Of a stretch of DNA of 64,000 nt, positions 1 to 7,644 are shown piece after piece. Below the pieces are notes generated by a model that was given only the letters and a program-made list of their open reading frames with translations, ran no database searches and was not told the DNA's origin. Position 1 is the stretch's first letter. Each line of letters opens with the position of its first letter. The DNA comes from Nitrospinae bacterium bin107 (lineage in GTDB: Bacteria > UBA8248): NCBI GenBank assembly GCA_002238965.1, contig MPNJ01000001.1, forward strand, positions 124,001 to 188,000, in the 5' to 3' direction. The position numbers were made by a program, and so were the translations under genes.

Positions 1-288
1 GTGGCAATCCGAATACCCCATGCCGAGCATAGACTTGAACACCTGGTTGCGGGCCGCGAAAGAGCCCAAATCGGCCAGGGCCTGCTGCTCGGCTCTGGGT
101 GCGGCGAGATTCAGCTTCGTGTCTGAGATGATGGATGAAGGGATGGCTTTTTCGACGAGATCGTCCAGGGAGTCCAGGCCGATGACTCCCAACATTGATT
201 CGATGTCCGCATCGCTCGGTGCGATGTGGCGATGAATGAACTCTCCCCGATTTTCGAGATTCTCAAGAGACAAGCGAGATTCCGACAT
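1..288 (-). CDS. gcvP: Glycine dehydrogenase (decarboxylating), P-protein, N-terminal fragment
   Basis: This is the first 96 residues of the PLP-dependent P-protein, which decarboxylates glycine and passes the aminomethyl group to lipoyl-GcvH. The rest lies beyond the window edge. The reading starts at ATG 288 and shows the family N-terminus FIHRHIAPSDADIESML, then GLDSLDDLVEKAIPSSI and GMGYSDC, which match the start of known P-proteins. It is the third gene of a gcvT-gcvH-gcvP order on the minus strand, about 100 nt after gcvH. The PLP lysine region is not in view, so integrity of the full gene cannot be judged. Whether it is the long single-chain form or the split PA subunit cannot be decided from the fragment. 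Confidence 0.85.
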   Translation of the reverse strand, partial: MSESRLSLENLENRGEFIHRHIAPSDADIESMLGVIGLDSLDDLVEKAIPSSIISDTKLNLAAPRAEQQALADLGSFAARNQVFKSMLGMGYSDCH

Positions 289-391
289 GAATGCGACCCT
301 TCAGGTTATGGGGATTCAGGCGGACACGTCATTTCCGCTCCGGCTCAGGTTAGAAAACCCCTGCCGGCGTGAGGGACAGAACCAGATCAGG

Positions 392-781
392 CTAACCGCT
401 TTCCTCCTCGGTGTACGCCCGGTACGAATCGGCTTCCAGGAGATCGCTCAACTCCGAATCGTCTTTCATCTCCACTCGAATCATCCAGCCGTCTTCATAC
501 GGCTCGGAGTTCACGAGTTCGGGCTGATCCTCCAGCGTTGTGTTCGCCTCGACGACGACGCCCGAGACCGGGGCGAAAAGGTCCGACACCGCCTTAACGC
601 TCTCCACGACGCCGAAAGTGTTGTTCGCCTCCACCTCGGTGCCGACTTCGGGCAATTCGACGTAGACCACGTCTCCCAGTTCGGATTGGGCGAAGTCCGT
701 AATCCCAATCACCGCGATGTTTCCCTCTACTCTCACCCACTCGTGCTCTCTGGAATATTTGAGGCCGCTCGGTAGTTCCAT
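392..781 (-). CDS. gcvH: Glycine cleavage system H protein
   Basis: This 129-residue protein is the lipoyl carrier that shuttles the aminomethyl and reduced lipoyl arm between P, T and L proteins in the cytoplasm. The lipoylation site is Lys63 within [15 protein letters not shown], and the N-terminus [12 protein letters not shown] is the standard family start. Length is normal for the family. It lies 71 nt downstream of gcvT and upstream of gcvP on the same strand, so the three are probably co-transcribed. No lipoate ligase or synthase gene is present in the window. Confidence 0.96.
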   Translation of the reverse strand: MELPSGLKYSREHEWVRVEGNIAVIGITDFAQSELGDVVYVELPEVGTEVEANNTFGVVESVKAVSDLFAPVSGVVVEANTTLEDQPELVNSEPYEDGWMIRVEMKDDSELSDLLEADSYRAYTEEESG

Positions 782-852
782 GCTCCTGAATGCCTCCCTT
801 TTAATAACGGCGGTTGATTATGATTCGTTGTTAAAAAACGGAAATCATTCCG

Positions 853-1962
853 CTAGCTCTTCTTGTAAAAAGGTGTCTTCACAATCTGCGCCCGCCTCGC
901 TTTGCCTCGAATGTCGATTTCGAGAGCGGCGCCCTCCTCCGCATTCGAGGCAGGAACGTAGCCTATCCCGATGGCTTTGCCAAGAGAGGGACTCATCGTG
1001 CCGCTCGTCACCTCTCCGGCCACATCGCCGTCGATCAGGATGGGCGCTCCATGACGAGGAATACCACGATCCACCATCTCGAATCCAACCAGTTTTCGCT
1101 TCACGCCCTCGGCCTTGAGGGCCAGCAGTTTCTCGCGGCCGATGAAATCCCCCGCCTTGTACCTCACCACCCAGCCGAGACCCGCTTCGAGCGGATGGGT
1201 GGACTCGTCGATGTCGTTTCCGTAGAGGGCGAATTTCATCTCGGTGCGCAAGGTATCCCGCGCGCCCAGGCCACAGGGCTTGAGACCCTCGCTCCCGCCC
1301 TCGCTCATCAGCGCATCCCATAGCACCGGCGAATCGGCCGATTTGCAATAGAGCTCAAAACCGTCCTCGCCCGTGTAGCCCGTGCGGGAGACCAGTACCT
1401 CGCACCCCGCCACGTCCTTGTACCGCGCGCCGTAATAGGGGATGCCGGCGAGGTCTCCGCCGCCCGGAATCAGTTTCCCTAAAATGGATTCCGCCTTGGG
1501 GCCCTGCAGAGCGAGGAGGCCAATCCGGTCGCTCACGTTTTCGAACGCGCAGTCCTCTGCATGATGGGAAGCCATCCACTCCCAGTCCTTCTCGATGTTC
1601 GCCGCGTTCACGACGGCCATGTAGCGCTCCTCACCAAGCCGGTAGACCGTGAGGTCGTCCACGATCCCACCTTCCTCCCTGCACATGGCCGCATACAGGA
1701 CGCCGCCCACCTCGAGCTTGCGGACGTTGTTCGTCACCAACTTGTGGACGAAAGCGCCCGCTTCTTTCCCGCGCGCCTCGAATTCGCCCATGTGGCTTAC
1801 GTCGAACAGACCGGCCGCTTCCCGCACCGCACGGTGTTCCTCGATGACGCCCGTGTACTGGACGGGCATCTCATAGCCTGCGAAGGGCACCATCTTGGCG
1901 CCTGCGGCCTTGTGGGTTTCATACAGGGAGGTTCTGCGCAGTTCCTGCTCGGGATTCGTCAT
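853..1962 (-). CDS. gcvT: Aminomethyltransferase, glycine cleavage T protein
   Basis: This 369-residue protein transfers the methylene unit from aminomethyl-lipoyl-GcvH to tetrahydrofolate and releases ammonia. Visible family motifs are the N-terminal FDVSHMGEF, the catalytic acidic motif GGIVDDL near residues 99-104, YTGEDGFELY in the folate-binding region, and GTMSPSLGKAIGIGYV near the C-terminus. The start at 1962 follows a GAGG-type ribosome site. It is the first gene of the gcvT-gcvH-gcvP run. The 164-nt leader upstream was inspected for a glycine riboswitch and none was recognised. Confidence 0.96.
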   Translation of the reverse strand: MTNPEQELRRTSLYETHKAAGAKMVPFAGYEMPVQYTGVIEEHRAVREAAGLFDVSHMGEFEARGKEAGAFVHKLVTNNVRKLEVGGVLYAAMCREEGGIVDDLTVYRLGEERYMAVVNAANIEKDWEWMASHHAEDCAFENVSDRIGLLALQGPKAESILGKLIPGGGDLAGIPYYGARYKDVAGCEVLVSRTGYTGEDGFELYCKSADSPVLWDALMSEGGSEGLKPCGLGARDTLRTEMKFALYGNDIDESTHPLEAGLGWVVRYKAGDFIGREKLLALKAEGVKRKLVGFEMVDRGIPRHGAPILIDGDVAGEVTSGTMSPSLGKAIGIGYVPASNAEEGAALEIDIRGKARRAQIVKTPFYKKS

Positions 1963-2126
1963 GACAACCTCACGTAGCGGCTGATATCACTGCCCTTCTT
2001 GAGCCTTACCGCGTATCGGAACGAATTTCAAGAGGTTTCTTGCATCATGATTACTAGAACAACCGATGACTGGGTGCCTGACAACATTCAAATAGCAGAA
2101 ATTCAAAGACTTGCGATATTATTCGC

Positions 2127-3278
2127 TCACGCGAACGCGCGGATTCCGGTTTCGTACCCGGCGATGATGAGTTTCTGGATCTGGCTGGTTCCCTCGTAAA
2201 TGGTCGCCACGCGGGCGTCGCGCATGTAGCGCTCCACGGGATACTCGTTGCTGTAGCCCATGCCGCCGTGAATCTGTATCGCATCGTTCGCGCAGCGCAG
2301 GGCCGCTTCGCTGCAATAGTATTTGGCGATGGAGGTCTCGCGCGTATTCGGCTTGCCTGCGTTCTTGAGTTCTCCCGCCCGGTAGAGCAGGAGCCTGCTC
2401 GCGTCGATGTCGACCACCATGCGGGCGATCATGTCCTGTACGAGCTGGTGCGCGGCGATGGGCTTTCCGAACGTGCGGCGCTCTTTCGCGTAGGCGACCG
2501 ACGCTTCCAGCGACCCCTGCGCGATTCCCAGACATCCCGCGCCCACCGAATAGCGCCCGTTGTCGAGCGCGCTCATCGCGACCTTGAAGCCGTCGCCCAC
2601 CTCTCCCATCAATGCGTCATCGGGCACTTCCACGTTCGCCAGAAAAAGCTCGGCGGTGTTCGAACTCCTGAGTCCCAGCTTCCCGTGCATCGTCCTGGCC
2701 TCGAAACCGGGCAGGTCGGTTTCCACCAGAAACGCCGCCATCTTTCGGGGATTCTCGCGATCGGTCTGCGCGATCACGAGTGCGAGTTGCGCGACCCCAC
2801 CGTTGCTGATCCAGATCTTCTGGCCGTTCAGCTTCCAGCCGCCCGGGGTCTTCTGCGCAAAAGTCTTCAGGTGCTGGGCGTCGGAGCCCACGTCCGGCTC
2901 CGTGAGGCCGAAACACCCGATCCATTCCGCCGTGCAGAGTCTGGGCAGATACTTCTTCTTCTGCGCCTCGCTGCCCCATTTGAGGATCGTGGTGGCGACG
3001 AGAGAGAGCTGCACCGACAAGACGGTACGCACCGAACTGCACGCCTTGCTGATCTCCTCGTTCATGATGGCGTAGGAGATATAGTCGAGACCCGCCCCGC
3101 CGTATTCCTCCGGAATCGGCCCGCCGAACATGCCCAACTCGCCCATCTCGGCGACGATATCCGCCGGATAACGTTCTTTCTCGTCGTTCTCACGGGCCAC
3201 GGGGATGATTCGCCGCTGGGCGAACTCCGCCGCCGTTTCCTTGATCAGCCGCTGGGTCTCGTTGAGTTCAAAATCCAC
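2127..3278 (-). CDS. Acyl-CoA dehydrogenase
   Basis: This 383-residue FAD enzyme introduces the trans-2 double bond into an acyl-CoA and hands electrons to electron-transferring flavoprotein. Signatures include the N-terminal helical domain, FGLTEPDVGSDA in the middle beta domain (FAD/substrate contact), and YEGTSQIQ, where Glu362 is the expected catalytic base of the short/medium-chain type. Length is typical. It is 21 nt downstream of the 3-hydroxyacyl-CoA dehydrogenase gene and two genes below a thiolase, which together form a beta-oxidation or butyryl-CoA type set. Chain-length preference cannot be read from sequence alone. Confidence 0.93.
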   Translation of the reverse strand: MDFELNETQRLIKETAAEFAQRRIIPVARENDEKERYPADIVAEMGELGMFGGPIPEEYGGAGLDYISYAIMNEEISKACSSVRTVLSVQLSLVATTILKWGSEAQKKKYLPRLCTAEWIGCFGLTEPDVGSDAQHLKTFAQKTPGGWKLNGQKIWISNGGVAQLALVIAQTDRENPRKMAAFLVETDLPGFEARTMHGKLGLRSSNTAELFLANVEVPDDALMGEVGDGFKVAMSALDNGRYSVGAGCLGIAQGSLEASVAYAKERRTFGKPIAAHQLVQDMIARMVVDIDASRLLLYRAGELKNAGKPNTRETSIAKYYCSEAALRCANDAIQIHGGMGYSNEYPVERYMRDARVATIYEGTSQIQKLIIAGYETGIRAFA

Positions 3279-3299
3279 TGTTTTCTCAGGATGGAAGTT

Positions 3300-4154
3300 T
3301 TATTCGTAGGTGAAGAAGCCGCGGCCGGATTTTCGGCCCAGATGGCCCGCCCGGACCATCTTGCGCAGCAGGAAGTTGGGCCGGTAGCGCGTATCGCCCA
3401 GCTCGCGGTAGAGCGTCTCCGTCTTGGCGAGGTGGATGTCCACGCCGATCAGGTCGATGAGTTCGAGCGGCCCCATGGGCAGGCCCGCGCCCATCTTCAT
3501 CGCCTTGTCGATGTCCTCGGCGGAAGCGAGGCCACCCGCATAGACTTCCACCGCCTCGTTGAGCATCCCCGCCAGCACGCGGCTGCCGATGCCCGCCGGG
3601 CTGTCGAAATTCGCCATCACGGGCGTCTTGCCGAGCCGCTCGGCGAGTGTGCGCGCCGCCTCCACCGTCTCTTTCGAGGTGCCGAGACCCGGCATGATTT
3701 CCACGAGCTTCATCACCAGCGGCGGATTGAAGAAGTGCACGCCCACCACCTTCTCGGGCCTCGAAGTGGCCCCCGCCATCTCGGTGATGGAGAGCGAGGT
3801 CGTATTCGATGCGAAAATTGCGCGCTCCGGCGCCGCCTCATCCAGAGCGCCCAGCACTTCTTTCTTGATATCCATGTCCTCGAAAACGGCTTCGACGACG
3901 ATGTCCGCATCCGCCGCCTTCGCGTAGCCCGTTCCCGGCGTGATGCGCGAGAAAATGGCGTCTTTCGCCTCAGCAGACATTTTGCCCTGCTCCACGCGAC
4001 GCGCGACGCGCGCCTCAAGACCCCCGATGGCCTTCGCCACCATCTCTTCATTCAGGTCGGTCAGGACCACCGGAATCCCGTTTTGCGCGAACACCTGGGC
4101 GATGCCTGCGCCCATCGTACCCGCGCCCACCACCATTGCCTTTTCGATTCCCAT
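3300..4154 (-). CDS. 3-hydroxyacyl-CoA (3-hydroxybutyryl-CoA) dehydrogenase
   Basis: This 284-residue protein is the stand-alone, monofunctional NAD(P)-dependent dehydrogenase that interconverts 3-hydroxyacyl-CoA and 3-ketoacyl-CoA. The Rossmann motif GAGTMGAGIAQVFAQNG is at residues 10-26. The catalytic-region motif HFFNPPLVMKLVEI (His and Glu) follows, and the C-terminal helical dimerisation domain contains GPLELIDLIGVD and RKSGRGFFTYE. The length matches FadB2/PaaH/Hbd-type proteins rather than multifunctional FadB. It sits between thiolase and acyl-CoA dehydrogenase genes on one strand, consistent with a single operon. Confidence 0.94.
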   Translation of the reverse strand: MGIEKAMVVGAGTMGAGIAQVFAQNGIPVVLTDLNEEMVAKAIGGLEARVARRVEQGKMSAEAKDAIFSRITPGTGYAKAADADIVVEAVFEDMDIKKEVLGALDEAAPERAIFASNTTSLSITEMAGATSRPEKVVGVHFFNPPLVMKLVEIMPGLGTSKETVEAARTLAERLGKTPVMANFDSPAGIGSRVLAGMLNEAVEVYAGGLASAEDIDKAMKMGAGLPMGPLELIDLIGVDIHLAKTETLYRELGDTRYRPNFLLRKMVRAGHLGRKSGRGFFTYE

Positions 4155-4193
4155 CTCATCCTCAGATTTTGCTGATCTTCACGATTGTCTCTT

Positions 4194-5378
4194 CTAAGCG
4201 ACGCGCTCCAGGACGACGGCCACCCCCTGGCCCCCGCCGATGCAGGCGCTCACGACGCCGAACTGCCCGCCCCTTTGCTCAAGCGCGCTCAGGCATGTGG
4301 CGATAATCTTGCCGCCCGTGGCACCCACCGGATGCCCGAGGGCGATGGCGCCGCCGTGAACGTTCAGTTTTTTCCTGTCCCACTCGAGTTCGCGCTCACA
4401 GGCGATGACCTGAGCGGCGAACGCCTCGTTCACCTCTATCAAGTCCATGTCCTCAAGCGCGAGACCCGCACGATCGAGCGCCTTCGGAATGGCCGTGACC
4501 GGGCCCAGCCCCATGTAGCGGGGCTCCACGCCCGTCGAGGCGTAGCCGCGCAGGACGGCGATGGGCTTTGCCCCCAACTCTTCGGCCTTATCCCTGGACG
4601 CCAGCACGAGGGCGGAGGCCGCATCCGCCTGGCAGCACGAATTGCCGGGGGTCACGGAGCCGTTCTTGTCGAAAACAGGCCTGAGGCGGCCTAGTTTTTC
4701 CATCGACATGCCGCTGCGCGGCGTCTCGTCCTTATCGAAAACGTTCACCTCGCCTTTGCGCCCCTTCATTTCGACCGGCACGATCTCCCCGGTGAACTTC
4801 CCGCCTTCGATGGCCGCCACGGCCTTCTCCTGGCTTTCGAGCGCGTACGCATCCTGCTCCTCGCGGCTCAGGTTGTATTTTTCCACCAGATTCTCCGCCG
4901 TCACGCCCATGAGCTGTCCCGAAAGGGGATCCTCATAGCCGTCCTTGTAGATCAGGTCCAGAAACTGCGCGTGCCCGAAGCGGTTCCCCCACCTGGCTCC
5001 CGGGTTCACGAAGGGCACGTTGGAAGTGCTCTCCACGCCGCCTGCGAGGACGACCTCCGCATCGCCCGCGCGAATCGCCTGTGCGGCCAGGGCGGCGGCC
5101 TTGATGCTGGAGCCGCAGCGCTTGTTGATCGTATAGGCGGGCGTCTCCTTGGGAAGCCCTGCGCTCACCGAGATGAGCCGCGCGGAATTGGGCCCCACGC
5201 CCGCCTGCCAGCCGTGGCCGATGATGGTTTCGTCGAAATGTTCCGGCTCCACGCCCGATCTTTGAACCGCCTCTTGCGCGATGTGTACGCCCAACTCCGG
5301 TGCGGTCATGCCCTTGAGCGCGCCGCCGAAGGCTCCGCCCGGAGAACGAACGCTACTGAGAATGACGACATCTTTCAT
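4194..5378 (-). CDS. Acetyl-CoA acyltransferase (thiolase)
   Basis: This 394-residue thiolase performs thiolytic cleavage, or the reverse condensation, of 3-ketoacyl-CoA. The nucleophile is Cys88 in INKRCGSSIKAAA. The His of NVHGGAIALGHPVGATG and the Cys of VVSACIGGGQG complete the active site. I chose the ATG at 5378. A TTG four codons further upstream would also open the frame, but that TTG sits inside the likely Shine-Dalgarno sequence TTGAGGG. It heads the thiolase - hydroxyacyl-CoA dehydrogenase - acyl-CoA dehydrogenase run. It could be biosynthetic (acetoacetyl-CoA) or degradative. Confidence 0.94.
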   Translation of the reverse strand: MKDVVILSSVRSPGGAFGGALKGMTAPELGVHIAQEAVQRSGVEPEHFDETIIGHGWQAGVGPNSARLISVSAGLPKETPAYTINKRCGSSIKAAALAAQAIRAGDAEVVLAGGVESTSNVPFVNPGARWGNRFGHAQFLDLIYKDGYEDPLSGQLMGVTAENLVEKYNLSREEQDAYALESQEKAVAAIEGGKFTGEIVPVEMKGRKGEVNVFDKDETPRSGMSMEKLGRLRPVFDKNGSVTPGNSCCQADAASALVLASRDKAEELGAKPIAVLRGYASTGVEPRYMGLGPVTAIPKALDRAGLALEDMDLIEVNEAFAAQVIACERELEWDRKKLNVHGGAIALGHPVGATGGKIIATCLSALEQRGGQFGVVSACIGGGQGVAVVLERVA

Positions 5379-5585
5379 GTAAACCCTCAATTTTCAAAGA
5401 GATGTGAGTTCTCTTTCCCTTCAATACATCAAACCTGGGATGGAGAACTGAAATGCTCGAATCGGTATCTTCATACGCCAGGGGTTCTTATGGCATATCT
5501 CGAACGCGGTAGGCAAGGAATGAGACGAAACGAAACCTCAGGACGCCTCGGGCGGCCTGTACACGAACCGCTGAATGAGAAAGCG

Positions 5586-6551
5586 CTACTCCCGTAAATC
5601 TTCCAGCAGTTTCAGGAAATCCGCCGGGGGTTCGGCCATCAACTCCCGCTCATCCCCGTCGATGGGGTGGCGAAAAGCCAGCCTGTGGGCATGGAGGGCC
5701 TGTCTCCCGATAAGGCTTTTTTGATTCGATTTTGTTTTCTTCCGAGGCCCTCTCGGCAACCGGCCCAGGCCGTACACCGGGTCGCCCAGGACGGGATGCC
5801 CGATGTGGCTCATGTGCACCCTGATCTGGTGCGTTCTGCCCGTCTCGAGCGTAATACCCAAAAGCGATTCGTCTCCCAGCACTTCCCGGACCTTGTAATG
5901 GGTCACCGCCCGGCGGCCGCTCTCCACAACCGCCATGGCCGTTCTGTGTGTGGGATGGCGACCGATAGGGGCGTCAATCGTCCCTTCCCCCTGCGCGGGG
6001 ATGCCCCGGACGATGGCCAGGTAGCGCCGGTGAATCCGGCGCGCCTTGAGGTCGGCGGAGAGTCTTCCGTGGGCCGCATCCGTTTTCGCCGCTATCAGCA
6101 GTCCGGACGTATCCTTGTCGAGCCGGTGAACGATGCCGGGCCTCTCCACCCCGCCGATGCCCGAAAGCTGCCCTCTGCAGTGATGCAAAAGAGCGGCGGC
6201 CAGGGTTCCCCTGCGCTGGCCCGCGCCGGGGTGAACCACCATGCCGGGCGGCTTGTTGACCACGAGAAGGTGCGCGTCCTCGTAGCGAACGTCGAGCGCA
6301 ATATCTTCGGCCTCGATGTGAGAGGGCACGGGAGGCGGGAGCGTCACCACGACGCGTGCGCCGCCCGGGAGGGCATGCGCCGCTTTCGTCTCGATTCTCC
6401 CATCGACTGAGACCATGCCGTCCCGGATGAGTCCCTGCACGCGCGAGCGGGAGAGTTCTTTCAGTCTAAGGGCCAGGAACGAATCGACCCGCTTCGCACC
6501 CTCATGGCAGGTCAGCGCCCAGGTTCTCTCGCCCCTCTTTGCCATACTCAT
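5586..6551 (-). CDS. 23S rRNA pseudouridine synthase, RluA/RluD family
   Basis: This 321-residue RNA-modifying enzyme has an N-terminal S4 RNA-binding domain (residues about 20-75, KELSRSRVQGLIRDGMVSVD). The RluA catalytic domain follows, with the nucleophile Asp145 in GIVHRLDKDTSGL and the later LETGRTHQIRVH motif. An S4 domain plus this length fits RluD best, but RluC-type activity is possible. The ATG overlaps the stop of the upstream membrane-protein gene by four nucleotides (ATGA), so translation is probably coupled. It ends the trpS-ileS-lspA housekeeping run. Confidence 0.9.
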   Translation of the reverse strand: MSMAKRGERTWALTCHEGAKRVDSFLALRLKELSRSRVQGLIRDGMVSVDGRIETKAAHALPGGARVVVTLPPPVPSHIEAEDIALDVRYEDAHLLVVNKPPGMVVHPGAGQRRGTLAAALLHHCRGQLSGIGGVERPGIVHRLDKDTSGLLIAAKTDAAHGRLSADLKARRIHRRYLAIVRGIPAQGEGTIDAPIGRHPTHRTAMAVVESGRRAVTHYKVREVLGDESLLGITLETGRTHQIRVHMSHIGHPVLGDPVYGLGRLPRGPRKKTKSNQKSLIGRQALHAHRLAFRHPIDGDERELMAEPPADFLKLLEDLRE

Positions 6552-7090
6552 ACCTTGACGAGGGCGGCGATGATGCGGCTTCTGGGATACAGCGTCCCCC
6601 GGACCTGATCGCCCGGCGCCAGGAGTTCGTGGTAGCCCTGCGCGGCCAGAAACCAGCCTTCCTTGATGATTTTCCCGCTCCCGAGCGTCAGCGGGCGCAT
6701 CCCCACCCCGCGAACAATTCGGAGGTGATACTTCTCCTCCAGAAAAGCGAGCTTGTTCCAGAAGATATAGGACGATTTGGACGCGACCCGGCCCTCGAAA
6801 TTCACGGGATCGCCCATCAGGTCCGTGAGCGCGCGCGAGGTTCTCCAGAACGCATAGGCGAGAAAAACGCCCAGAACGGATGCGGCGGCGTAGAAGAGCG
6901 TCTCATGTTGAATGGGGCGCTGCGCGATCAGGAATCCCAGGCACGAAATACACGCCAGGGAAACCAGTCCCCAGAAAATAGAGGTGTTCCATAAATAATG
7001 GCGCGCATAGCCGCGCGCCCTGGTCGCCGAGCCTATGGAGGGATCGTTCCGGCTCGAATGCGTCCCCGAGAACGGGAAAGGGCCCAGCAT
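6548..7090 (-). CDS. Small integral membrane protein of unknown function
   Basis: This 180-residue protein is not recognised as a named family. It has two clear hydrophobic segments (roughly residues 40-60, SIFWGLVSLACISCLGFLI, and 70-88). A soluble C-terminal region of about 90 residues follows (PVNFEGRVASKSSYIFWNKL to the end) and could be a small beta-rich domain. The ATG at 7090 is chosen because a GGAGGGG ribosome site lies directly upstream; the reading frame is open further 5' but overlaps lspA there. It lies 44 nt after lspA and overlaps the RluD-type gene by four nucleotides. Location should be the inner membrane. Confidence 0.7.
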   Translation of the reverse strand: MLGPFPFSGTHSSRNDPSIGSATRARGYARHYLWNTSIFWGLVSLACISCLGFLIAQRPIQHETLFYAAASVLGVFLAYAFWRTSRALTDLMGDPVNFEGRVASKSSYIFWNKLAFLEEKYHLRIVRGVGMRPLTLGSGKIIKEGWFLAAQGYHELLAPGDQVRGTLYPRSRIIAALVKV

Positions 7091-7134
7091 CTCCACCCCT
7101 CCAGAAAAATCGACCGGTTCGCGCGAAGCCTCGC

Positions 7135-7644
7135 CTACCCGCTCTCCCCCGTCGATGCGGTCTCGGGCGGACTCCGAAGCATGTCGACTATCATCAGCCC
7201 GACTCCGACCGTGATCCCTGAGTCCGCCAGGTTGAAGGCGGGCCAATGGTATCGCCCATAATAGAACAGGAGATAATCGATCACCTCTCCATAAGCGACC
7301 CGGTCGACAAGATTCCCCAGACCGCCGCCGAAAACGAGAATCATGCCGACTCTTCCCCAGAGATTTCCCGGCGGGTGAGAGCGGTATAGATACAGGACGA
7401 ACGCCAACGCGGCCAGGGTGGCGCAGATGAAGAAAAGACGCCCCCACAGGGGAGGCAGGCCGTCGAGGATGCTGAACGCCCCGCCTGAATTTCTCAGGTA
7501 TACGAGATTGAAAAAACCCGGGATCACCGCCAGTGAATCGCCGAGGGAGAAGGTTTTATCGACGATCTGCTTGATCACCTGATCGGCGAGGGCGAAAAGA
7601 ACGGCGATGAGGAAAAACGGTTTGAGCCCCAGCCTTAGACTCAC
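7135..7644 (-). CDS. lspA: Lipoprotein signal peptidase (signal peptidase II)
   Basis: This 169-residue inner-membrane aspartic peptidase cleaves prolipoprotein signal peptides. It has four hydrophobic segments. The conserved motifs are LRNSGGAFS (residues 50-58), [11 protein letters not shown] and the catalytic pair Asp123 (VIDY) and Asp141 (AFNLADS), spaced 18 residues apart as in known LspA. The start is the GTG at 7644, which overlaps the ileS stop codon (GTGA). The open frame continues upstream inside ileS, but that part is not LspA-like. The ileS-lspA order is a widespread bacterial arrangement. Confidence 0.95.
   Translation of the reverse strand: MSLRLGLKPFFLIAVLFALADQVIKQIVDKTFSLGDSLAVIPGFFNLVYLRNSGGAFSILDGLPPLWGRLFFICATLAALAFVLYLYRSHPPGNLWGRVGMILVFGGGLGNLVDRVAYGEVIDYLLFYYGRYHWPAFNLADSGITVGVGLMIVDMLRSPPETASTGESG

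Noticed and set aside
1963-2126. Glycine riboswitch in the gcvT leader
   Set aside because: The leader was read on the gcvT strand for tandem glycine aptamer features. None was recognised, and the spacer is short.
2268-4175. A 635-codon plus-strand open frame opposite the acyl-CoA and hydroxyacyl-CoA dehydrogenase genes
   Set aside because: It is antisense to two well-supported genes, crosses their boundary and has the His/Arg-rich composition of GC-rich shadow frames. No motif is recognisable.
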